Source: Phocaeicola plebeius DSM 17135
GTDB lineage: Bacteria; Bacteroidota; Bacteroidia; Bacteroidales; Bacteroidaceae
Assembly (NCBI RefSeq): GCF_000187895.1
Contig: NZ_DS990130.1
Span: 372,001-436,000 of the forward strand
Length of the DNA stretch: 64,000 bases
Reading direction: 5' to 3'
Below the pieces are notes generated by a model that ran no database searches, was not told the DNA's origin, and was given only the letters and a program-made list of their open reading frames with translations. Within the stretch, counting starts at the first letter, position 1, and every line of letters begins with the position of its first letter. Positions 34,115 to 43,759 of the stretch are shown here, in pieces. The position numbers were made by a program, and so were the translations under genes.

Positions 34115-34984
34115 TCAGTTATACCGATATTCCATAAGAGGGTTTCCTCCTCTGCCTGAAAAGACTTCCATAGGGGTCTTCATACCCAGTGCCCTGTGTG
34201 GTCTGGCATTGTTGTACATCGCTACGGATTTACTTACGGCTTCCTCTGCCTGTCTGAAGTCCATATCACCTTCATTGAAGAGCCACCCGTTCTTCAGGGT
34301 GTTGTTCATCCTCTCGGCCAGAGCATTGTGAAGCGGGTCTCCCGTCTGGGTCATGCTGATTCTGATGCCTTGTGAAAGCAGCAGGTTCGTGTACTGCTTC
34401 GAGGCATACTGCACGCCACGGTCAGAGTGGTGTATCATGCCCTCCGTACTGATTCCGTAGGCACGGTAGGTCTCCAGAGCCATGTACATAGCTCTCAGCG
34501 GTCCCTCTGCATCCAGACTCCTGCTCAGGCAGTATCCGACTATGTATCTGCTGTAGGCGTCAGTCACCAGTGAAAGATAGGCAAAACCTTCTCTGGTATA
34601 GATATAGGTGATGTCCGCCACCACAAGCCGGCCATTGCCCGCAGGCGTGTACTTGGGAGAAGTGTTTACAAGATCCCTGTAAAGACGGTAACCGTGTCTG
34701 GAGTCCGTGGTACGAGGACGGTACCTTGTCCGCCTGAGCATGAGCGAGTTGGAACGGAGCACATTGTAAAACCTGTCCCGTCCTATGGTGAACTTTTCCC
34801 TGAAGTATTCACGGCAGAGTGTGTAGAGTTCCCGACAGCCCGCTTTGGGAAGACATTCCTTCTGGCGGACGTACAGGCAGTACAATACAATGCTGGCAGA
34901 GAGTATGTCAGCCTCGTTTGAGGCATAGTCATGCTTGTAGTATCCCTGTGCTGATATGCCAAGCAATCTGCAAAGCGGACGCAC
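34115..34984 (-). CDS. IS3-family transposase OrfB (DDE catalytic part)
   Basis: 289 codons open from a GTG at 34984, but natural expression is expected as a -1 frameshift fusion with orfA. The DDE residues are visible: Asp in LVVADITYIYT, Asp in IHHSDRGVQYAS and Glu in NALAERMNNTLKNGWL, within an rve integrase core. The N-terminal HTH_21-like part begins RPLCRLLGISAQGYYKH. No stop or gap is seen, so the element may be active. Confidence 0.9.
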   Translation of the reverse strand: MRPLCRLLGISAQGYYKHDYASNEADILSASIVLYCLYVRQKECLPKAGCRELYTLCREYFREKFTIGRDRFYNVLRSNSLMLRRTRYRPRTTDSRHGYRLYRDLVNTSPKYTPAGNGRLVVADITYIYTREGFAYLSLVTDAYSRYIVGYCLSRSLDAEGPLRAMYMALETYRAYGISTEGMIHHSDRGVQYASKQYTNLLLSQGIRISMTQTGDPLHNALAERMNNTLKNGWLFNEGDMDFRQAEEAVSKSVAMYNNARPHRALGMKTPMEVFSGRGGNPLMEYRYN

Positions 34985-35019
34985 GCGGTAACGGCGTCCG
35001 CCTTGAGACAGGCCCCGGA

Positions 35020-35376
35020 TTACTTGGCACCGGAGTTTTTTCTTACCGGAATGTTATAGGTCTTTTCCGCAAGGTCGATCATGTAGTCGTAGGCGTCACG
35101 GGCCATGTTGGACTGCTTCAACTCTACTTCCAGAGACTTGATTTTCCGCTCGAGCTCATGAATACGGTCATGAAGCTCCTGCTCGGTCTGATTTAGTTTC
35201 TTGCTCATAATGGGACTTGGTTTATCTTCAAGCCCAAAGATACGAAGCCAGCGGCTAATTGTGGTGCGTTTCAGACCTTTTTCTCGTTCAAATTCACTGT
35301 GGTTCTGAGAAGAACACATATATTCTTCCAGATAAGACAGGCATTCTGCCTTTGAAAACTTTCGATTTTTACGCAT
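35020..35376 (-). CDS. IS3-family transposase OrfA (DNA-binding part)
   Basis: A 118-residue protein with an N-terminal helix-turn-helix (ECLSYLEEYM, then LKRTTISRWLRIFGL) and a leucine-zipper-like coiled coil (MSKKLNQTEQELHDRIHELE). Near its end, on the minus strand, is the slippery heptamer A-AAA-AAC at 35041-35035. A -1 shift there enters the frame that runs into orfB without a stop, the standard mechanism that makes the full OrfAB transposase. Confidence 0.88.
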   Translation of the reverse strand: MRKNRKFSKAECLSYLEEYMCSSQNHSEFEREKGLKRTTISRWLRIFGLEDKPSPIMSKKLNQTEQELHDRIHELERKIKSLEVELKQSNMARDAYDYMIDLAEKTYNIPVRKNSGAK

Positions 35377-35411
35377 GTTACTAAATAAATTGTGTCAACT
35401 TATTTAGTACA

Positions 35412-35460
35412 CTACGTTTGGAGTCGAGCGCCTTTGTGTTTGATATGTAACACAAAGTTA
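35412..35460. repeat. Repeat unit right of IS element, related to the left cluster
   Basis: Read on the minus strand, 35441-35412 gives AAACACAAAGGCGCTCGACT then CCAAACGTAG, closely similar to 33807-33836 (AAACGCAAGGGCGCTTGAAG then TCAAACGTCC). The IS element therefore lies inside one repeat cluster. An overlapping palindrome CTTTGTGTT / AACACAAAG is at 35432-35457. Confidence 0.55.
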
Positions 35461-35583
35461 CGTTTGTGTATAGAAATTAAGATTGTGTAAAAGATGGGGC
35501 CCTTCTTTTTATGTTGTACAGCCTAAATGTATCGTAGAATAAAGAAAATGTTACACACGGGATAATGATGTAACATGTAACAT
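35446..35583. promoter_or_regulatory. TGTAACA motif cluster upstream of the xylan locus
   Basis: Four copies of TGTAACA(C/T): forward at 35446-35453, inverted at 35549-35556, and a head-to-tail pair at 35569-35576 and 35576-35583. They sit 45-180 bases upstream of the predicted -7 element of the first susC gene and are a candidate binding site for the locus regulator. Nothing else is recognised in this leader region. Confidence 0.45.
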
Positions 35584-35627
35584 AGGTGTTGGTAATATGG
35601 TATAATTCCCTTTTATTAATTAAGATT

Positions 35628-35635
35628 TACATTTG
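35628..35635 (+). promoter_or_regulatory. -7 promoter element of the xylan locus
   Basis: TACATTTG is a full TAnnTTTG match, with a leader of about 130 bases before the first susC start. No -33 TTTG is seen at the right distance, which fits an activator-dependent promoter. Confidence 0.5.
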
Positions 35636-35770
35636 CGTTGTGTTAAATGATTTATAAATGTGTAATCTTAAATGAAATGCGTATGGTTGTTAATAAAAAA
35701 GACGGAGGATAACGAAAGGATATTATTAGGTAACTCTTTGTAATTTTTTTATTTTTAATTATTTGGTATA

Positions 35771-38700
35771 ATGAAAAACATAAGACAAAAGTTTCTCGAG
35801 AATAGTTCTTCTAACCAGAAGTTATTTCTCACGCGAAGCCGTATTTTCTTTTTACTTCTTTTTTTCTGTAGCGTTTCTTTAATGGCTCAGAATGGTGTTG
35901 TAGTGAAAGGAAAGGTGCTTGATGCAAATGATGAACCTTTGATTGGTGCAGCAATCGTATTAAAAGGTAATACGAATGTAGGAACAGTTGCCGATTTTGA
36001 TGGTAATTTTACCCTTGAAGTTCCCAATAGAAATTCAGTCTTGACAGTCTCTTATTTGGGAATGACTCCACAAGATGTAAAGGTTAACGGAAGAACGATG
36101 ATTGTAGTCGTGCTGCGTGAAGATACAGAAGTTTTGGATGAGGTTGTAGTAGTCGGTTATGGACAACAGAAAAAAGCATCTGTCGTTGGAGCTATTACGC
36201 AGACTTCTTCAAAAGTATTGGAACGTGCCGGTGGAGTTTCTGATTTGGGATCTGCGTTGACTGGTAACTTGCCAGGTGTTGTTACTACAGCTTCAACAGG
36301 TATGCCGGGTGAGGAAGATCCGCAAATTGTCATTCGTGGTGCAAGTTCATGGAACAATAGCGCTCCGTTGATTTTGGTCGATGGAATTGAACGTCCGATG
36401 TCAGGTATCGATGTAAACTCTGTAGAATCTATTTCAGTGTTGAAAGATGCGTCAGCAACTGCTGTCTATGGTGTAAAGGGTGCTAACGGTGTAATCTTGA
36501 TTACTACTAAACGTGGTAAGGAAGGTAAAGCGACTATTAATGCAGGTGGTAGCATGGCATTAAAGATGCCTTCAAAACTGCCTAACAAACTTGATTCATA
36601 CGATGCATTCCAATTGCGTAATGATGCAGTAGAATATGAATTAGGTTTGACTCCTGATTCTTGGATGTACATGATGTCACAGGAACAAATGAATAAATAT
36701 CGTAATCCTGCAAATCAGGCAGAAGCAGAACGCTATCCTAATATTGACTGGGCAGATTGGATGTTTAAGGATTATGCATTTTCTGAAAATGCCAATGTCA
36801 GTGTGAGTGGTGGTACACGTTTTGTGAAATATTATGCAGCCATTGACTATCAGCACGAAGGTGACTTGTTTAAGGAATATGATAATGGACGTGGCTATCA
36901 GACTACTTATGGTTATAACCGTGTGAATATGCGTAGTAACCTTGACTTCCAGCTTACCAAGACAACATTGTTAAAGACAAACCTTTCAGGTTCACATGGG
37001 GTAAAACAAGGACCTCGTACTGATTATGAATATAATATCTGGGGTAGTGCTTATAGTACACCTCCTAATGTATTTTATCCTCAATATTCAGATGGTACAT
37101 GGGGATATGACCCGATAAATAATGCCAATAACTCAGTTGCTCAATTGGCCTTGGCCGGACAGAATACACGTACAACTACTCGTTTGACAACTGACTTTAC
37201 ATTAGAACAGAAACTGGACTTTATTGTAAAAGGTTTAAGTGCCAAAGCTTCTATTTCATGGGACAATGTATTTTACGAACAAAACCGTGGTGTAAACTCA
37301 ACTGATCAGGCGTTGTACAAATACATTAATCCAGAAACGGGTGCAGTCAGCTATAATCCAAGCCAGGGTAGTCATAACTTTGATTTCCATGAACAAGTTA
37401 ACTGGATTGCTGAAGGTGGTTCTATTGATAATAATGCTACGGAACGTCATCTCTATTATTCTGCCCAGATTGATTATAACAATACATTTGGTAATCATAC
37501 GGTAGGTGCTATGGGATTATTCAGCCGTCAGGAACGTGCGAAAGGTAGTATTGTTCCTAATTATCGTGAGGACTGGGCTTTCCGTGTTACCTATAACTAT
37601 GCCAATAAGTATTTCTTGGAATATAACGGTGCATATAATGGTTCTGATAAGTTTAGTGCTGATAATCGTTTTGTATTCTTTAATTCAGGTGCCATTGGCT
37701 GGATGCTGAGTGAAGAAAAGTTCATGAAGAAAATCAAGTTCCTTGATATGTTGAAGCTGAGAGCTTCTTACGGTGAAATCGGTAATGACGTAATCGGTGA
37801 TGAATGGGATACAACTCGTCGTTGGCTTTATATGGATCAGTGGGAAACAGGAGGCAACATTGCAACAGGTTTGTATAATGTAGCAAGTCCTTATACTTTT
37901 TATCGTCAGAAGACTGTAGGTAATACGGATATTCATTGGGAAGTTGTTCGTAAATTTAACTTTGGTATTGATTATTCATTCTTAGACGGATTGTTTGCTG
38001 GTAATATTGAAATTTTTAGAGATAAACGTTCGGATATTCTTATCAGCGGTTCGGATCGTGCTATGCCTTCTTATTTTGGAGGTATTGTAAGTGCACCTTG
38101 GGTAAACATGGGTAAAGTTAAAAACCGTGGTTATGAACTGGAACTTCGTATTAACAAGACTCTGAGAAATAGTTTGCATTTATGGGCTAATATGAATATG
38201 ACTCATGCCGTGAATGAAATTATTGAAGCTGATGATCCAGAATTGTTACCCGACTACCAGAAGGATGCCGGAAAGTCAATTGGTCAGACTCATACTTATG
38301 TAGACCATGGTTATACACAGACTATGGATGATATTTACGGAAGTACAGCATTTGAGTCAAATGATGATCAGAAATTGCCTGGAACTTACTATATCCTAGA
38401 CTATAATGGTGATGGAGTTATTAACTCTTACGACCAGATTCCTTATGGATATTCTAGCAGTCCTCAGAATACATATAGTGCTTCATTAGGTTTTGATTAT
38501 AAGGGATGGAGCTTCTTCGTTCAGTTCTATGGTGTGAATAACGTAACTCGTCAGGTAGTGTTCTCTACATTTAGTCAGAAACAGTTGATTGCCTATGATG
38601 AAGGTTCACGTTGGAGCAAGTATAATCCAAATCCAGATGTACCGATGGCACGTTTTGGTTCTACGACTAACAGTTATTATGATGCAGCTCGTTATTTCTA

Positions 38701-38935
38701 TGATGGTTCATACATTCGTTTGAAGAATATAGAATTGTCTTACACCTTTACTAGCGGTTGGATCAAGAGTTTAGGACTTTCTAATTTGAAACTTTATGTT
38801 AATGGTAATAACCTTTGGGTATGGACTCGTATGCCTGATGACCGTGAATCAAATTTTGCAGGAACAGGTTGGGCTTCTCAGGGTGCTTATCCTACGGTGA
38901 AACGTATTAATTTCGGTTTAAAATTCACATTATAA
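35771..38935 (+). CDS. SusC/RagA-family TonB-dependent transporter (XusA-like)
   Basis: A 1054-residue outer-membrane importer. The signal sequence ends near SLMAQ. Residues about 45-120 are the carboxypeptidase-regulatory-like domain (VKGKVLDANDEPLIGAAIVL), followed by a TonB-box region (EVLDEVVVVGYGQQKKASVV). The plug domain has the SusC signatures PLILVDGIERPMSGIDVNSV and ESISVLKDASATAVYGVKGA. A 22-strand barrel to YPTVKRINFGLKFTL follows. With the SusD gene one base downstream it imports xylan oligosaccharides. It is the first gene of the core xylan operon and carries the putative regulated promoter. Confidence 0.95.
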   Translation: MKNIRQKFLENSSSNQKLFLTRSRIFFLLLFFCSVSLMAQNGVVVKGKVLDANDEPLIGAAIVLKGNTNVGTVADFDGNFTLEVPNRNSVLTVSYLGMTPQDVKVNGRTMIVVVLREDTEVLDEVVVVGYGQQKKASVVGAITQTSSKVLERAGGVSDLGSALTGNLPGVVTTASTGMPGEEDPQIVIRGASSWNNSAPLILVDGIERPMSGIDVNSVESISVLKDASATAVYGVKGANGVILITTKRGKEGKATINAGGSMALKMPSKLPNKLDSYDAFQLRNDAVEYELGLTPDSWMYMMSQEQMNKYRNPANQAEAERYPNIDWADWMFKDYAFSENANVSVSGGTRFVKYYAAIDYQHEGDLFKEYDNGRGYQTTYGYNRVNMRSNLDFQLTKTTLLKTNLSGSHGVKQGPRTDYEYNIWGSAYSTPPNVFYPQYSDGTWGYDPINNANNSVAQLALAGQNTRTTTRLTTDFTLEQKLDFIVKGLSAKASISWDNVFYEQNRGVNSTDQALYKYINPETGAVSYNPSQGSHNFDFHEQVNWIAEGGSIDNNATERHLYYSAQIDYNNTFGNHTVGAMGLFSRQERAKGSIVPNYREDWAFRVTYNYANKYFLEYNGAYNGSDKFSADNRFVFFNSGAIGWMLSEEKFMKKIKFLDMLKLRASYGEIGNDVIGDEWDTTRRWLYMDQWETGGNIATGLYNVASPYTFYRQKTVGNTDIHWEVVRKFNFGIDYSFLDGLFAGNIEIFRDKRSDILISGSDRAMPSYFGGIVSAPWVNMGKVKNRGYELELRINKTLRNSLHLWANMNMTHAVNEIIEADDPELLPDYQKDAGKSIGQTHTYVDHGYTQTMDDIYGSTAFESNDDQKLPGTYYILDYNGDGVINSYDQIPYGYSSSPQNTYSASLGFDYKGWSFFVQFYGVNNVTRQVVFSTFSQKQLIAYDEGSRWSKYNPNPDVPMARFGSTTNSYYDAARYFYDGSYIRLKNIELSYTFTSGWIKSLGLSNLKLYVNGNNLWVWTRMPDDRESNFAGTGWASQGAYPTVKRINFGLKFTL

Positions 38936-38936
38936 A

Positions 38937-40847
38937 ATGAAAAGTCAAATGAAAAGAAACAATATACGTACATTATTCTATGGGGGACTTCTTTCATTGT
39001 GCTGTGTAGGAATGACTTCTTGTGAAGATTATCTTGACAAAGCACCTGAAAGTAGTGTGAACCCTGAGGATGCTTTTAAAAATTTCCGGAATTTCCAGGG
39101 TTTTACGGAAGAGCTGTATTACTGTATTCCTGATTTTGCACATGGCTACTGGAACAACTCATTCAACTGGGGAGAAGATGAACTTATCTCTTTTAGTATC
39201 GACTATCATATGGGATACAAGGTTGATATGGGAGATTTCTGGGGCTGGCAGTCCAGCTATGATGGCTGGCAATGTGGTTGGATGGACCGTAGCAATACGG
39301 TGGCTAACTCTACTGACCGTATGCAAAAATCTTTATGGCCATTGGCATGGTATGGTATTCGTAAATGTAATTTAGGACTTGAGAATATTGATAAACTGGT
39401 GGAAGCCACAGAAGAGCAGCGTGACTTGATATTAGGTCAGCTTTATTTCTTCCGCGGATGGTTCCATTTTGAATTGATGCAGTATTTCGGTGGTTTACCT
39501 TATATTGATTCTGTACCATCTTCTTCTGAACCATTGCGTAACCCACGTTTGAGCTATCAGGAATGTGCCGACCGTGCAGCCGAAGATTTCCGTCGTGCAG
39601 CCGATCTGTTACCTATTGATTGGGATGATACCACTACTGGTAAGGCTACATATGGAAATAACCAGCAGCGTATCAATAAGATTATGGCTCTGGGTTATTT
39701 AGGAAAGAACTATTTGTGGGCTGGTAGTCCATTGATGAACTATGAGTCTCAGAATAGCAGAAGTTATAATGCGGATTACTGCAAGAAGGCTGCTGATGCT
39801 TTTGCAGAATTGTTGAATCTGGTAGAAAAAGGACAAACCCAATATGCATTGGTTGACTTTGAACATTATACCGATATATTCTATACATTTAAACAGAATA
39901 GCAAGAACCCGGGTTCTACTGAAGCTATTTTCCAGACTCCGATGTACGACTGGTGGATGGGATCAGGCTGGTGTTTGGGTCCTCAATATGTTCCTTCTAC
40001 TTTGGCAAATGAGACAAATGGTGTTGTTTTCTCACCGACGGCTAATTATGTAAATTATTATGGTATGAAAAACGGTCTTCCGTTGAATGACCCGGATTCT
40101 CATTTTGATAAAGAACATCCTTGGCGTGATCGTGACCCCCGTTTCTATGCCGACATTACTTATGATGGACTGCAGGTAATTCAGAATACAGCTAAATTTA
40201 CTTCAGAGCAAAAGGATAAACAAATTCAGTATGCCAATCTTTATACTGGAGGTAATTATCGTGATGTAAAAAATGAAAGTCGTACCGGATACTTGCTGCA
40301 TAAGTTTACTCCACTTGTAGTGAATGGTTTTGATGAAGGCTTTCGCGATTATGGTGATGCTTTGACTATTCAAGTAAGTTGGATGCGTTTGTCTGATATT
40401 TATTTAATGTATGCTGAAGCTGTGGCCAATGGTTATGGAGGCCCATCTGCAAAAGCTGACGGTTGCTCTTTGACCGCTGTCGATGCTGTAAATAAGATTC
40501 GTGAACGTGCGGGTGTAGATGATGTTGCTAGTAAATACGCCGGCTCATTAGACGGATTTATGAGCGAGTTACGACGTGAACGTGCCGTAGAATTAGCTTA
40601 TGAAGGACATCGCTTCAATGATTTGCGTCGTTGGTTACTATTAACTGAGTATCCTTATACTATTAAAACTTCTCAGGAATTTGATCGTGTGGAACTGGAT
40701 CAGGAAGATCCGACTCAAAGTCGTGTTTCTAATTTCAGAGAAGAGGTGATTGTAACTCGTAATTTCTCTGAGAAACATTATTGGTTGCCTTTGAAGGTTT
40801 CTGATGTGAATATTTATCCGGAATTATATCAAAATCCCGGTTGGTAA
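38937..40847 (+). CDS. SusD/RagB-family surface glycan-binding lipoprotein (XusB-like)
   Basis: A 636-residue lipoprotein (GMTSCEDYLDKAPESSV) starting one base after the susC stop; an in-frame ATG at 38949 is an alternative start. It has the SusD helical TPR-like core (LGQLYFFRGWFHFELMQYFG) and the typical C-terminal features RLSDIYLMYAEAVANGY, AVELAYEGHRFNDLRRW and HYWLPLKVSDVNIYPELYQN. It forms the lid of the partner SusC barrel and captures oligosaccharides at the cell surface. Confidence 0.95.
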   Translation: MKSQMKRNNIRTLFYGGLLSLCCVGMTSCEDYLDKAPESSVNPEDAFKNFRNFQGFTEELYYCIPDFAHGYWNNSFNWGEDELISFSIDYHMGYKVDMGDFWGWQSSYDGWQCGWMDRSNTVANSTDRMQKSLWPLAWYGIRKCNLGLENIDKLVEATEEQRDLILGQLYFFRGWFHFELMQYFGGLPYIDSVPSSSEPLRNPRLSYQECADRAAEDFRRAADLLPIDWDDTTTGKATYGNNQQRINKIMALGYLGKNYLWAGSPLMNYESQNSRSYNADYCKKAADAFAELLNLVEKGQTQYALVDFEHYTDIFYTFKQNSKNPGSTEAIFQTPMYDWWMGSGWCLGPQYVPSTLANETNGVVFSPTANYVNYYGMKNGLPLNDPDSHFDKEHPWRDRDPRFYADITYDGLQVIQNTAKFTSEQKDKQIQYANLYTGGNYRDVKNESRTGYLLHKFTPLVVNGFDEGFRDYGDALTIQVSWMRLSDIYLMYAEAVANGYGGPSAKADGCSLTAVDAVNKIRERAGVDDVASKYAGSLDGFMSELRRERAVELAYEGHRFNDLRRWLLLTEYPYTIKTSQEFDRVELDQEDPTQSRVSNFREEVIVTRNFSEKHYWLPLKVSDVNIYPELYQNPGW

Positions 40848-40888
40848 TGCTCTTGAGAATTTTGAATGCTAATTAAAAAGGAATTAAA

Positions 40889-43735
40889 ATGAAAAACATA
40901 CGAATAAAGTCTGTTTTATGTGCGGCACTTGCAACTTCTTCATTGTATGTCGGCGCTCAAAATTTGCCGTCAGAATTGTTGGATGCCAGTTCAGATTCTT
41001 TATCTGTTGCTGAAGAGGAATTAGTACAGGTTGCTTATAGAAAGGTGAACAAAAAAGACCTTTTAGGAGGAGTTTCTTCTGTAAATGTAGAAGAATTAAT
41101 GAAAAAGGATTATTTCACATACAGTTTAGACGGCATGGAGAACATGGTTAGTGGCTGGAACGGAAGTAGTTTGTGGGGAATGGATTCTTATCTGGTATTG
41201 GTAGATGGAGTGCCCCGTGATGCAAACAACGTAATGCCTTCTGAAATTAAAGACATTACTTTCCTGAAAGGTGCTTCTGCTGTGGTTCTGTATGGTAGCC
41301 GTGCTGCCAAAGGTGTTATTTATATCACAACTAAACGTGGAAAGGAAGGAGATACTCGTATTGATGTAAGAGGTAATACCGGTTTTTTCGTTCCGAAAAG
41401 TTATCCGAAATATTTAGGATCAGCTGAATACATGACATTGTATAATGAAGCTCGTGTAAATGATGGCATGGATCCGTTATATAGTGATGTGGATATTTAT
41501 AACCATGGTTCTGGAATAAACCCTTATCGTTATCCGGATGTAAATCTTTATTCTGATGATTATCTGAAAAAGGCTTACAATCAGTCGGATGTAACGGCTG
41601 AAATTTCAGGTGGTTCTGAAAAGGCACGGTTTTATACCAATATCAACCTTTATAATACAGGTTCATTGATAAAGGTAGGTAATGCGAAAGATGACCGTAC
41701 AACTCGCTTTAGTGTACGTGGTAACATTGATGTGAATCTGGGACAATATGTTAAGACTTACGTGAATGCCAATGCTACTTTCTATGATGGACGTAGTGCC
41801 CGTGGTAATTTCTGGGGAGCTGCAGCTTCGCTGAGACCCAACCGTATCTCTCCGCTGATTCCTGTTGATTATATTATGCAGAATAATACGGATGCCTGGA
41901 ATCTTGTAAATAATAGTCGTTACTTAATTGATGGAAAATATCTGTTAGGCGGTACACAAGTAGATCAGACTAATGAAATTGCCAATCTTTATGCGGCTGG
42001 TGTCAATACCTATACAAGTCGTCAATATCAGTTTGACATGGGAGTAGATGTGGATCTTTCTATGCTTTTGAAAGGCCTTTCCTTTCAGACTCGTTTTGCG
42101 ATAGATTATGCAACAACCTACAATCGCTATTATGGTGATACTTATGCTACTTATGAACCTCAATGGGCTAATGTGAACGGCCAGGATCAGATTGTGGGTC
42201 TGACAAAGTATGGTGATGACGTACACGATGGTATTCAGCATATTGCCGATAGCTGGAATCGTCAGACTATGGCATTCTCGGCTCAGTTGAACTATAACAA
42301 TAAATTTGCAGATAGTCACAATATTTCTGCTATGTTGATTGCTGCCGGATATCAGCAAGGTGAAAGTGCCGTATATCATAAAACTAGCAATGTCAATTTA
42401 GGTTTGCAGGTTGATTATGATTATTTGAGCAAATATTATATGAGTTTTGGAGGAGCTTTGATCCATTCTGCTCGTCTTCCGGAAAATAATCGTAATGCTT
42501 TCTCACCTTCACTTACTTTGGGATGGCGTTTAAGCAATGAAAGCTTCCTGGAAGATTCATCGGTTCTGGATGATTTAATGTTGAGTGTTTCAGGTTCGGT
42601 ATTAAATACAGACTTGGGAATTGATGATTACTATATGTACCAAAGTAGCTACGACCAGGCTAATGGTGCTTGGTGGGGTTGGGCTGATGGTAACCAGAGC
42701 CATGCAACAGAAGCTAGACGCGGTAATAATTCAGATCTGTCTTTCATCAAGCGTAAGGAGATTAGCGTAGGATTACGCGGTTCTTTATGGAATAAGATGT
42801 TGACTTTTGATGCATCATTCTTTAAGAATAGCCTTGAAGGAATGTTGGTTCAACCTTCTAATAGTTATCCGAATTATTTTGTGTCTTATTGGCCCGAAAG
42901 TACTTTGCTTCCTTATGTGAACTATAACAATAGTACCCGTACAGGTTTTGATTTAGCATTGAATTTCAATAAGAAGATGGGTGAAGTTGATTTTAATTTG
43001 GGAGTAAATGCTACTTACTATACCAATGAGAATACAAAGGTAGATGAACTGTATGAAGATGCATATCGTTATCGTAAGGGCAAACCTACTGATGGTATGT
43101 GGGGATTACAGGCTGAAGGTTTCTACAACAGTGAAGAGGAAATTCAGAATTCAGGAATCACTTCTTCTTTCGGTGAGTTGAAACCTGGTGATTTGAAATA
43201 TGTAGATCAGAATGGTGATAAGATTATCGATGAAAAGGATGAAGTTTATTTGGGAGAACGCTATGGCTGGCAAGGAACTCCGTTGACAGTAGGTTTGAAC
43301 CTTACATTGAAATGGAAGAACTTTACTTTGTTTGCTTTAGGTACCGGTTATTGGGGTGCTTCTGCTTTCATGAGTGGTGATTATTATTGGGTATATGGAG
43401 ATAAGAAGTATTCAGAAGTGGTACGTGGACGCTGGACTCCTGAAACTGCAGAAACCGCAACTTATCCACGTTTGACTACACAAACGGATAATCACAACTA
43501 TCGTAATTCTGATTTCTGGATGTATAAGACTAATCGGTTTAATCTGTCTCGTCTTCAGTTGACTTATGATTTGCCTAAACAATGGTTGGGAAATTCATTT
43601 GTACGTAGTTTCTCAGTATATGCTTATGCAAGCAACTTGTTGACAATATCGAAAGAACGTGAAAAGCTGGAACTGAATACAGGAGCAGCTCCTCAGACTC
43701 GTTTCTACAACATTGGTTTCAAGATAGGTTTCTAA
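40889..43735 (+). CDS. Second SusC-family TonB-dependent transporter (XusC-like)
   Basis: A 948-residue importer with signal peptide (ends near VGAQN). Unlike the first SusC it has no carboxypeptidase-like N-terminal domain: the mature protein goes straight to a TonB-box-like region (EEELVQVAYRKVNKKDLLGG) and the plug (YLVLVDGVPRDANNVMPSEI, LKGASAVVLYGSRAAKG). It ends in a normal barrel strand (FYNIGFKIGF). In characterised xylan loci two SusC/SusD pairs stand in tandem like this and probably take different sizes or decorations of oligosaccharide. Confidence 0.94.
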   Translation: MKNIRIKSVLCAALATSSLYVGAQNLPSELLDASSDSLSVAEEELVQVAYRKVNKKDLLGGVSSVNVEELMKKDYFTYSLDGMENMVSGWNGSSLWGMDSYLVLVDGVPRDANNVMPSEIKDITFLKGASAVVLYGSRAAKGVIYITTKRGKEGDTRIDVRGNTGFFVPKSYPKYLGSAEYMTLYNEARVNDGMDPLYSDVDIYNHGSGINPYRYPDVNLYSDDYLKKAYNQSDVTAEISGGSEKARFYTNINLYNTGSLIKVGNAKDDRTTRFSVRGNIDVNLGQYVKTYVNANATFYDGRSARGNFWGAAASLRPNRISPLIPVDYIMQNNTDAWNLVNNSRYLIDGKYLLGGTQVDQTNEIANLYAAGVNTYTSRQYQFDMGVDVDLSMLLKGLSFQTRFAIDYATTYNRYYGDTYATYEPQWANVNGQDQIVGLTKYGDDVHDGIQHIADSWNRQTMAFSAQLNYNNKFADSHNISAMLIAAGYQQGESAVYHKTSNVNLGLQVDYDYLSKYYMSFGGALIHSARLPENNRNAFSPSLTLGWRLSNESFLEDSSVLDDLMLSVSGSVLNTDLGIDDYYMYQSSYDQANGAWWGWADGNQSHATEARRGNNSDLSFIKRKEISVGLRGSLWNKMLTFDASFFKNSLEGMLVQPSNSYPNYFVSYWPESTLLPYVNYNNSTRTGFDLALNFNKKMGEVDFNLGVNATYYTNENTKVDELYEDAYRYRKGKPTDGMWGLQAEGFYNSEEEIQNSGITSSFGELKPGDLKYVDQNGDKIIDEKDEVYLGERYGWQGTPLTVGLNLTLKWKNFTLFALGTGYWGASAFMSGDYYWVYGDKKYSEVVRGRWTPETAETATYPRLTTQTDNHNYRNSDFWMYKTNRFNLSRLQLTYDLPKQWLGNSFVRSFSVYAYASNLLTISKEREKLELNTGAAPQTRFYNIGFKIGF

Positions 43736-43759
43736 ATTGATAAATAAAAGTAGATTCTT

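Larger units (their letters stand above)
33916..35411 (-). mobile_element. IS3-family (IS150-like) insertion sequence
   Basis: About 1.5 kb carrying orfA and orfB on the minus strand. Ends are imperfect inverted repeats: TGTACTGAAAATAGTTG at the left and, read from the right end inward, TGTACTAAATAAGTTG. No clear target duplication flanks these ends; if the element is instead taken as 33921-35406, GTAC flanks both sides, but GTAC is itself palindromic and part of the repeat. The 196 bases between the left end and orfB hold no gene. It separates the CLC-F gene from the xylan locus. Confidence 0.8.

Noticed and set aside
33917-35410. GTAC as 4-bp target duplication of the IS element
   Set aside because: GTAC is palindromic and belongs to the TGTACT/AGTACA terminal repeat typical of IS150-like elements, so it is not independent evidence.
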